DNA of 64,000 nt, taken from the NCBI RefSeq assembly GCF_004794105.1, contig NZ_SRYR01000011.1:21265-85264 (forward strand), given 5' to 3'. The translations under genes were made by a program, and so were the position numbers. Positions 57,504 through 64,000 of this stretch are shown here, in pieces. The DNA comes from Clostridium sartagoforme (GTDB lineage: Bacteria; Bacillota; Clostridia; Clostridiales; Clostridiaceae). Position 1 is the stretch's first letter. Each line of letters starts with the position of its first letter. Under the pieces are notes generated by a model that was given only the letters and a program-made list of their open reading frames with translations, did not search any database and had not been told where the DNA came from.

Positions 57504-58250
57504 ATGATTATATCAATCAAAAACTTAGAAAAAAGTTATAAAGATTTTAAAGCTGTGGATATAAAAGAACTAAATATTAAAGAAGGAGAAATATTCGGCT
57601 TTCTTGGACCTAATGGCGCTGGTAAAACTACTACTATAAGCATATTAAGTGGCCTTTACTCTAAATATTCAGGAGATATAAAAATATTTGATAAGAATAT
57701 TAAAGAAGATCCTATATTTATAAAGAAAAACTTAGGAGTAGTTCCTCAAGACCTAGCTTTAATAGACGATTTAACTGCTGAAGAAAATGTTAAATTCTTT
57801 GGAGAGTTATATGGATTAAGAGGAAAGAAACTAAAAGAAGCTGTAAATGAAACATTAGAGTTCGTAGGCTTACTAGATAGAAAAAAAGATTTTCCGCCTA
57901 AATTTTCTGGTGGTATGAAGAGAAGATTAAATATAGCCTGTGCTATAGTTCATAAACCTAAATTAATAATTTTTGACGAACCAACTGTTGGCATAGACCC
58001 TCAATCAAGAAATAACATTTTAGAAACTATCCAAAAACTTAATGCTCAGGGATCAACTATTATCTATACATCTCATTATATGGAAGAAGTAGATGCTATT
58101 TGTTCTGATATTTGTATAATTGATCACGGAAATATAATTGCTAGAGGAAGTAATGAGGAATTAAAGTCTTTAGTTAAGCATGAAGATGGAACAGAAGCTT
58201 CATTAGAAGAAGTATTCCTTAAATTAACTGGAAGAAAACTTAGGGATTAG
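57504..58250 (+). CDS. ABC exporter ATPase
   Basis: A 248-aa nucleotide-binding subunit: Walker A GFLGPNGAGKTT, Q-loop GVVPQDLALIDDLTAEEN, signature KFSGGMKRRLNIAC, Walker B LIIFDEPTVGIDPQ, switch His in YTSHYMEEVD. First gene of a three-gene operon with two ABC-2 permeases, a typical drug or lipid exporter layout. AAAGGAGTG precedes the ATG. Confidence 0.88.
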   Translation: MIISIKNLEKSYKDFKAVDIKELNIKEGEIFGFLGPNGAGKTTTISILSGLYSKYSGDIKIFDKNIKEDPIFIKKNLGVVPQDLALIDDLTAEENVKFFGELYGLRGKKLKEAVNETLEFVGLLDRKKDFPPKFSGGMKRRLNIACAIVHKPKLIIFDEPTVGIDPQSRNNILETIQKLNAQGSTIIYTSHYMEEVDAICSDICIIDHGNIIARGSNEELKSLVKHEDGTEASLEEVFLKLTGRKLRD

Positions 58251-58262
58251 GAGGGGTACTTT

Positions 58263-59381
58263 ATGAAGATATTAACTATAGTAAAATACAGACTACTCCA
58301 ATCTCTAAGAGATGTTCAAAGCCTTATTACAATGATATTAATTCCAATATTTTTAATATTAATCCTAGGTAATGCACTTAAAAACAATGAAGATTTTACT
58401 GCAAGAACAGTAGATAAAGTTAACTTACTTTATGTAAATAACTCTTCAAGTCAAGGTGCTAGTGCCTTCGATAACTTCATTAATTTAGATGGACTTAAAG
58501 ATATTATAAATGTTGAGAAAACCTCTGATATTAATGAAGGTAAAAAGTTAATTGAAAACAGAAAATATGATGCCTTAGTAATATACGACGAATCATCAGC
58601 CAATAAACTAGAATTAATAGGCTCTGAATATAATCAATTAGGAGTTTCAATAGTAAAGGGAATTGTTGATTCTTATGCTTCTTCTGCAAATGCTATGGAA
58701 GCATTATCTAAAATACAATCGAACAACTATACTATTGATAAAAATACTAACTTACAAGAAGAATCAATAACTGTTTCAGGTAAAAAGCCTTCTGCAACTG
58801 ATTATTATTCAATAACTATGCTTGTTATGATAATAATGTACGGATCAATTTATGCTAACTTTGCTATAGATAAATCATACTATGGCACAATTGGATATAG
58901 ATTTAGATCTACACCTTTAAGGCTTGGAGAAATATTTATTGGTGAAGCTATTGGAGTAATTATTACTATAATGGTACAGGTACTTATATTATTGCTAGTT
59001 TCAAACTTAGCCTTTGGTGTTAACTTTGGTAGTAGCTTACCTATAATACTACTGACTGCTTTTTCATTATCAGTCTTATCAACAATGCTTGGTATATTTG
59101 CTGTAATGGCTACTAAGAAAGGGCTTATTGGACTTGCACTGTTGAATGTAATAGTTCCTATATTTACTTTCTTAAGTGGAGGCTTTGTAAAAGTAAACTT
59201 TAATGGAGTACTTGGCACTATATCAAGACTTACACCAAACTACTTGGCTTCTGATGCTATGTTTAAGAGTATCTATGGAGGAGCTAATAACGATATAATT
59301 CTTTCTATTATTGGACTTTGGATTATTTCTGCTCTACTATTCGTAGGTGCAAATATAATAGGAAGGAGAGAAATAGCATGA
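58263..59381 (+). CDS. ABC-2 exporter permease, first subunit
   Basis: A 372-aa membrane protein: N-terminal helix (SLITMILIPIFLILILG), external region to about residue 175, then about five helices, with YYGTIGYRFRSTPLRLGEIF between helices 2 and 3 as usual for ABC-2 proteins. AGGAGGGG precedes the ATG. Its last codons overlap the start of the next permease (ATGA), so they are translationally coupled and probably form a heterodimer. Confidence 0.83.
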   Translation: MKILTIVKYRLLQSLRDVQSLITMILIPIFLILILGNALKNNEDFTARTVDKVNLLYVNNSSSQGASAFDNFINLDGLKDIINVEKTSDINEGKKLIENRKYDALVIYDESSANKLELIGSEYNQLGVSIVKGIVDSYASSANAMEALSKIQSNNYTIDKNTNLQEESITVSGKKPSATDYYSITMLVMIIMYGSIYANFAIDKSYYGTIGYRFRSTPLRLGEIFIGEAIGVIITIMVQVLILLLVSNLAFGVNFGSSLPIILLTAFSLSVLSTMLGIFAVMATKKGLIGLALLNVIVPIFTFLSGGFVKVNFNGVLGTISRLTPNYLASDAMFKSIYGGANNDIILSIIGLWIISALLFVGANIIGRREIA

Positions 59382-60481
59382 CAATATTTAAAGCAACATT
59401 AAAAAGACTATTTAGAGGAAAAATGAATCTTCTATTCTTAGTTGTACTTCCTCTAATCTTTATGTTAATTGCTTTTTCAGGATCTAATGGTACAGCTCCT
59501 TTAAAAGTTACTGTTATAGATAATGACAAGACAGAGGTTACTGAAAAAATAATTTCAACTATTGAAGATAAGGCCGAAATCAACACTGATGGAGAAGATA
59601 AGATACAAGAAGATTTAATAAATAATAATATAGATTTTGCTCTTATTATTCCAGAAGGATATACTGAATCTCTTATTAACGGAGAAAATCCTACTATAAG
59701 AACTTTTGAAGCTAAAGAAGGTAACACTTCTACTGCTCTTAGTACATCATTAAATAGTTACTTAGATGTATTAAAGACCTTTGCTAAAAATTCTAATGGA
59801 GATAAAGATAAGTTTTATAGTGCCCTAAAATATTATGAGGATGGTTCTTATAAATTATCATATACAAGTGTGGATAAAGGAGAAGGTAATAAATCTAAAA
59901 CTGATTCTGCAATGGGCTTTATAGTGCTTAATTTACTGTTCTCCGCAACTGCTGCAACTAATATTTTATTAAAAGATAGAGAAAAGAATGTATTTACTAG
60001 ACTATTTACTACACCTTTAAGTAGATTTAATTATATATTCCAAAGCTTACTTGCATTTTTAGTAATTACATTTATTCAAATTACATTGTACTTCCTTGCA
60101 TTTAATTATGTATTTAAGTTTAATTTAGGAGATTCCCCTTTAAGCTTATATACAATGTTCTTAATCTTTGGAGTGTTTACAATTTCCCTTGGAGTATTTA
60201 TAACTACTCATTCAAAGGATCTAAGAATTTCTGGAACAATAAGTACTATTATAATACTACCTTTTGCAATGCTTGGAGGATGCTTCTGGCCAAGAGATAT
60301 TATGCCTGATATATTAAAGAATATATCTAAAATAGTTCCAACTACTTGGATAAATTCATCAAATAGTAATATACTTTATGGTTCAAATTTAAGTAGTGAA
60401 GTAGCTACTATAGGCTTACTATTAATAATTTCATTAATACTTTTAGGATTATCATCATCCAAGTTAAAGAATAGAGCATAA
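59378..60481 (+). CDS. ABC-2 exporter permease, second subunit
   Basis: A 367-aa membrane protein with the same plan as its neighbour: N-terminal helix (MNLLFLVVLPLIFMLIAF), external domain, then about five helices with KDREKNVFTRLFTTPLSRFN and, near the end, MLGGCFWPRDIMPDILKNIS. ATG 59378 follows GGAAGGAGAG and overlaps the previous stop; the longer frame from 59318 is spurious. Substrate unknown. Confidence 0.83.
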   Translation: MTIFKATLKRLFRGKMNLLFLVVLPLIFMLIAFSGSNGTAPLKVTVIDNDKTEVTEKIISTIEDKAEINTDGEDKIQEDLINNNIDFALIIPEGYTESLINGENPTIRTFEAKEGNTSTALSTSLNSYLDVLKTFAKNSNGDKDKFYSALKYYEDGSYKLSYTSVDKGEGNKSKTDSAMGFIVLNLLFSATAATNILLKDREKNVFTRLFTTPLSRFNYIFQSLLAFLVITFIQITLYFLAFNYVFKFNLGDSPLSLYTMFLIFGVFTISLGVFITTHSKDLRISGTISTIIILPFAMLGGCFWPRDIMPDILKNISKIVPTTWINSSNSNILYGSNLSSEVATIGLLLIISLILLGLSSSKLKNRA

Positions 60482-60492
60482 AAATTAAATAT

Positions 60493-60535
60493 TAAAATTA
60501 AAGGAGCTATCTTGAAAATAGCTCCTTTAATTTTA
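60493..60535 (+). terminator. Main terminator of the three-gene ABC operon
   Basis: A perfect 18-bp stem (60493-60510/60518-60535) with a 7-nt loop and a U-rich tail. Confidence 0.88.
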
Positions 60536-60547
60536 TATTTTATTTTT

Positions 60548-60567
60548 AAAACTCCTTTAGGAGTTTT
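60548..60567 (+). terminator. Second, short terminator
   Basis: An 8-bp stem AAAACTCC/GGAGTTTT with a 4-nt loop and U-run, the same arm sequence as the glnA terminator at 42466-42485. Confidence 0.7.
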
Positions 60568-60620
60568 TTCATCAATTTTTCATTATTCATTCTTAATTAT
60601 ACATTGTGCGTAGCACACTC

Positions 60621-61868
60621 TTATCTTATCTGTCCATTTCCATAGATTATATATTTAATAGTTGTAAGCTCTTTTAATCCCATTGGCCCTCTAGCATGTA
60701 ACTTTTGAGTACTTATTCCTATCTCTGCGCCAAATCCAAACTCTGCACCATCTGTAAATCTAGTAGATGCATTTACATATACTGCTGCTGCATTAACTTT
60801 ATTTAAGAATTTTTGAGAGTTCTTATAGCTTTCAGTTACTATTGCTTCTGAATGTCCTGATCCGTACTTATTAATATGAGTTATAGCATCATCAAGATTT
60901 TTTACTATCTTAGCTCCTATAATATAGTCTAAATACTCCTTGCTCCAATCCTCTTCAGTTGCAGCTGTTACATCATTAATTATTGCTTGAACCTTATCAT
61001 CCCCTATAATTTCAACATCATTTTCTCTTAAAGCATTTACTATAAGCGGTAAAAATTCATCTGCAATATTTTCATTAATAAGCATTTTTTCTGCTGCATT
61101 ACATACTGATGGTCTAGATACCTTTGCATTTACAATTATATTTTTAGCCATCTCAAAATCGCAATTTTCATCTACATATATATGGCAGTTACCTACACCT
61201 GTTTCTATAATTGGAACTGTTGCATTCTTAACTACTGCTTGTATTAATCCTGCTCCCCCTCTTGGGATTAGAACATCTATATATTCATTAAGCTTCATCA
61301 TTTTAGTTGCTGTTTCTCTACTAGTATCTTCAACTAATTGAATTGAGTTTTCTGGAAGTCCAGCTTCTTTAACAGCTTCAGTTAGTATATTAACTATTGC
61401 CTTATTGGAATTGATAGCTTCACTTCCACCTCTTAATATAACTGCATTTCCTGTCTTTAAGCAAAGCCCAGCTGCATCACAAGTTACATTTGGTCTAGCT
61501 TCATATATTATCCCAACAACCCCCATTGCAACTCTTTGTTTTCCTATTTGAAGACCATTAGGTCTTTTCCACATTTCAATAACTTCCCCTACTGGATCAT
61601 CTAAAGATATTAGATCTCTAAGACCTTTTGCCATGCCTTCTATTCTTTCTTCATTTAAAGCAAGTCTATCTAGCATAGCTTTAGAAGTTCCTTTTTGAAC
61701 TGCTACTTCTAGATCTTTTTTATTCTCATTAATTATTTCTTCTTTATTATTTAATAAAGCCTGTGCCATAAGTTCTAAAGCATTATTTTTTTCTGTAGTA
61801 GATGCTATACCTAGGTCATAAGATGCTTCCTTTGCGTTTATACCTAAAGTGTTTAAATCCTTAATCAT
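60621..61868 (-). CDS. proA: Gamma-glutamyl phosphate reductase
   Basis: The second step of proline synthesis reduces glutamyl-5-phosphate with NADPH. The 415-aa aldehyde dehydrogenase-fold protein has AMGVVGIIYEARPNVTCDAA, CLKTGNAVILRGGSEA, PRGGAGLIQ, the nucleophile Cys in VSRPSVCNAAEKML, and DGAEFGFGAEIGISTQKLHA. ATG 61868 follows GGAGGGG; the longer frame to 61898 lacks a site. 13 bases after proB; operon. Confidence 0.96.
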   Translation of the reverse strand: MIKDLNTLGINAKEASYDLGIASTTEKNNALELMAQALLNNKEEIINENKKDLEVAVQKGTSKAMLDRLALNEERIEGMAKGLRDLISLDDPVGEVIEMWKRPNGLQIGKQRVAMGVVGIIYEARPNVTCDAAGLCLKTGNAVILRGGSEAINSNKAIVNILTEAVKEAGLPENSIQLVEDTSRETATKMMKLNEYIDVLIPRGGAGLIQAVVKNATVPIIETGVGNCHIYVDENCDFEMAKNIIVNAKVSRPSVCNAAEKMLINENIADEFLPLIVNALRENDVEIIGDDKVQAIINDVTAATEEDWSKEYLDYIIGAKIVKNLDDAITHINKYGSGHSEAIVTESYKNSQKFLNKVNAAAVYVNASTRFTDGAEFGFGAEIGISTQKLHARGPMGLKELTTIKYIIYGNGQIR

Positions 61869-61881
61869 AATTAGCCCCTCC

Positions 61882-62691
61882 TTATTTATTAGAAACAAAT
61901 AAAGTTCCTATTTCTTCGCCTTCTAATATTCCTAAAACTATCCTTGGATCTTCTCCATTCGCTAATACCATGTCAACTCCAGATTCAGTTGCGGTTCTTG
62001 CTGCTGTTAATTTAGTAATCATACCACCAGTACCTAAATTGCTTCCTGCCCCACCACAACATTCTTCTAGCTCATCTGTTATTTCCTCAATTTCTCTTAT
62101 AAGCATTGAATCTGGATTTTTTCTTGGATCAGAATTATAGAATCCATCTATATCAGATAAAATTATTAAAAGATCAGCTTTTACAAGTTTAGAAACTATC
62201 GCTGATAAATTATCATTGTCACCAAATTTAACTATATTCTCTATCTCATCAATAGAAACAGTATCATTTTCATTTACAATAGGTATTATGTTATTTTCAA
62301 TTAATGTTTCAAAAGTATTACATACATTTTTTCTTATATGATCGTCTTCTACAACGTCTCTAGTTAATAAAACTTGTCCTACTGTATGGCTATACTCTCC
62401 AAAAAATTTACTATATATATGCATAAGCTCACACTGTCCAACTGCTGCAACAGCTTGCTTTTCTCTTACTGTCTTAGGCTTTTCTTTAAGCTTTAACTTA
62501 GATACCCCAACCCCAATAGCTCCTGATGTAACTAATATAACTTCTTTTCCTGAGTTCATTACATCTGATAAAATCCTGGTTAGCTTTTCTATTCTAGTCA
62601 AATTAATTCTTCCATTATCATAAGTTAAAGTGGAGGTTCCTACCTTTACTACTATCCTTTTAGCTTCTTTTACTCGTTCCCTATTATTCAT
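61882..62691 (-). CDS. proB: Glutamate 5-kinase
   Basis: The first step of proline synthesis phosphorylates glutamate. The 269-aa amino acid kinase-fold protein has IVVKVGTSTLTYDNGRI, LVTSGAIGVGV, VNENDTVSIDEI, FGDNDNLSAIVS and LGTGGMITKLTAARTA. It lacks the C-terminal PUA domain of the E. coli enzyme, as in many clostridia. ATG 62691 (MNNRERV) has GGGGGAT 10 nt upstream. Followed by proA; the gap to the upstream permease gene is short (84 bases) with no evident promoter. Confidence 0.95.
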   Translation of the reverse strand: MNNRERVKEAKRIVVKVGTSTLTYDNGRINLTRIEKLTRILSDVMNSGKEVILVTSGAIGVGVSKLKLKEKPKTVREKQAVAAVGQCELMHIYSKFFGEYSHTVGQVLLTRDVVEDDHIRKNVCNTFETLIENNIIPIVNENDTVSIDEIENIVKFGDNDNLSAIVSKLVKADLLIILSDIDGFYNSDPRKNPDSMLIREIEEITDELEECCGGAGSNLGTGGMITKLTAARTATESGVDMVLANGEDPRIVLGILEGEEIGTLFVSNK

Positions 62692-62775
62692 TTCTACTAA
62701 TCCCCCGAATTTGTTTCTTTGTTTAATTATAAGTATTTTCAAATATTTTTTCTACATTAATGCACTTAAATTTTT

Positions 62776-63843
62776 CTATTCTCTAAATTCTTTTATCTTT
62801 TCATCAAGTTCCTTACTAAAATGTTTATAAACAACCTTTGCCAATGAATAAAATGGTACTACAACAAAAGCTCCAATAGGCCCAATTAAAGTAGCTGCTC
62901 CAACAACTAGAAAAATATCAGTAATAGGATGTATTTTCATTGTTTTTCCCATTATTAAAGGAACAATTATTCTTCCCTTTAACACTTGTGCAATTAAAAC
63001 TAATATAGATAATTTTAATATCATATTCCAGCCTAAAGCTATAGCTATTATGTAAGGTAGTACTAATGATATGAAAAATCCAATAAAGGGTATAAAAGCT
63101 AATACAAATGTTACTGAAGCTAAAATCATTGGATTAACCATACCTATTATTTTATATCCAATGAACATCATAATTGATAATGATAAAGCAACTTTTGCTT
63201 GCCCAATTATATAAGATGATAGAACTTCATCACCTTCTTCTATGACTTTATATGCCTTATCACTATATTTCCCAGGAAATAATTTTTCTAATGACTCCTT
63301 TATTTTCTCCTCATCCTTAAGTAAATAGAAAACTATCAAAAATACTAGGAAAATATCAGAAAACAATTGGATGCCTTTATCAAAAACCTTTCTAATGCTA
63401 GTGGTAAACATAGATAGATAATTTTGAATATCTCCTAAGAACTTATCATAATAATTTATATTAAAGATGCTCTCTTTAACTATATTCTGTATATTTTCAA
63501 TTCCACCTCTAGACTCAATTATATCTATGAAAATAGATTTAACACTCATAAATTGTTCTATAAAATAATCAGTAAAATATTTTACAACTCCTGCTCCTAT
63601 AAAGAAAAATATTATTATTGTTAAGGATGCTGCAGTCCCCCTTTTCATTTTCTTTTTTAGAAATATATTGTTTAGTGGTTTAAGTATATAAAATAGAAAT
63701 ACTCCAAATATTACAGGTATAATCACTACTGCAAAAATTACCTTAAAAAAGTTTTTAATTATAAGAATTTTACTTAATAATATTATTAATATCACAAATA
63801 AATTAAAAATAACTAAATATGTAATAACATTTTTCTTGCTCAT
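62776..63843 (-). CDS. AI-2E family permease (YtvI/PerM-like)
   Basis: A 355-aa integral membrane protein: three N-terminal helices with a conserved Pro (FYILKPLNNIFLKKKM), an external loop region (about 85-160), then a cluster of helices with the family hallmark VLAFIPFIGFFISLVLP and VAPxIMG-like RIIVPLIMGKTMKIHP, then IGPIGAFVVVPFYSL. Family members export small solutes or act in Na+/H+ exchange; autoinducer transport is not implied here. Possibly cotranscribed with proBA. Confidence 0.83.
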   Translation of the reverse strand: MSKKNVITYLVIFNLFVILIILLSKILIIKNFFKVIFAVVIIPVIFGVFLFYILKPLNNIFLKKKMKRGTAASLTIIIFFFIGAGVVKYFTDYFIEQFMSVKSIFIDIIESRGGIENIQNIVKESIFNINYYDKFLGDIQNYLSMFTTSIRKVFDKGIQLFSDIFLVFLIVFYLLKDEEKIKESLEKLFPGKYSDKAYKVIEEGDEVLSSYIIGQAKVALSLSIMMFIGYKIIGMVNPMILASVTFVLAFIPFIGFFISLVLPYIIAIALGWNMILKLSILVLIAQVLKGRIIVPLIMGKTMKIHPITDIFLVVGAATLIGPIGAFVVVPFYSLAKVVYKHFSKELDEKIKEFRE

Positions 63844-63910
63844 ATTAAATTCTCCTTAATCTTAATTAATGATTTTAGTTTATCCTTATTGAAAGAAAAT
63901 ATTAACATTA

Positions 63911-64000
63911 TATATATGTTTCAATAAACAATCTACATTTTAAGAGCCTATATTATTTTGAGTGAAAAATAATTTTAAAGTGTAAATTACATTAATTGAA
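63911..64000 (+). repeat. TATATA-ended intergenic repeat, window-end copy
   Basis: TATATATGTTTCAATAAACA ... ATTTTAAGAGCCTATATTAT ... ACATTAATTGAA, truncated by the window edge. Matches the reverse complement of 14198-14298 with one difference (AAGAGCC versus AAGTGCC). Confidence 0.8.

Overview
The window is very A+T-rich and looks like a chromosomal segment of a spore-forming low-GC Firmicute, most likely Clostridium sensu stricto. Support comes from AGGAGG-type ribosome binding sites, frequent TTG/GTG starts, spore genes (spmAB, sleC with a Csp-type germination protease), T-box, LicT and PyrR leader RNAs, and CcpA cre sites. No rRNA, tRNA or CRISPR array was recognised. Two remnants suggest mobile elements: a firm IS256-type transposase scrap at the left edge and a doubtful one near 5.45 kb.

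Layout. 0-6 kb: fragments, then a leftward aryl-beta-glucoside locus (bglA, licT, bglP) in which each gene has its own LicT antiterminator/terminator leader, with cre sites at the promoters. 6-11 kb: a putative immunity protein, a deformylase variant, an ACT regulator, spmAB and ccpA. 11-15 kb: ileS under a T-box. 15-25 kb: a [2Fe-2S] protein, glycerate kinase, an rRNA methylase, an ABC exporter, a CAP-domain protein, comB, a radical SAM protein and a lipoprotein. 26-36 kb: a YkvI transporter, an H-NOX-MCP gas sensor, sleC, a fused double subtilase (CspBA-like), an XRE/S24-like regulator with DUF3783, and ppiB. 37-45 kb: murI, a membrane-anchored MutS-like ATPase, glnA, an orphan GHKL kinase and a metallopeptidase-like protein. 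45-50 kb: carAB under a PyrR attenuator. 50-64 kb: NatAB-type and other ABC exporters, a purine-type permease, proBA and an AI-2E family permease.

How the parts connect. CcpA (9.8-10.8 kb) should act on the cre sites found at the bgl locus. It should also act on a strong promoter just beyond its own terminator that drives a short terminator-ended transcript with no convincing ORF. A second such transcript (about 22.75-22.90 kb) starts inside a Fur-box-like palindrome and carries two CUCC motifs. These two are the best candidates for undescribed regulatory small RNAs. A third candidate RNA, structured and relatively G+C-rich, lies downstream of the purine-type permease. Csp and SleC form a protease/zymogen pair for cortex breakdown at germination.

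A family of about 90-100 bp intergenic repeats, with imperfect terminal inverted repeats starting TATATA(T/A)G, occurs seven times. Two copies 50 kb apart are nearly identical, and two flank the ileS T-box.

All calls come from reading the sequence and from remembered family features. No database search or folding program was run.
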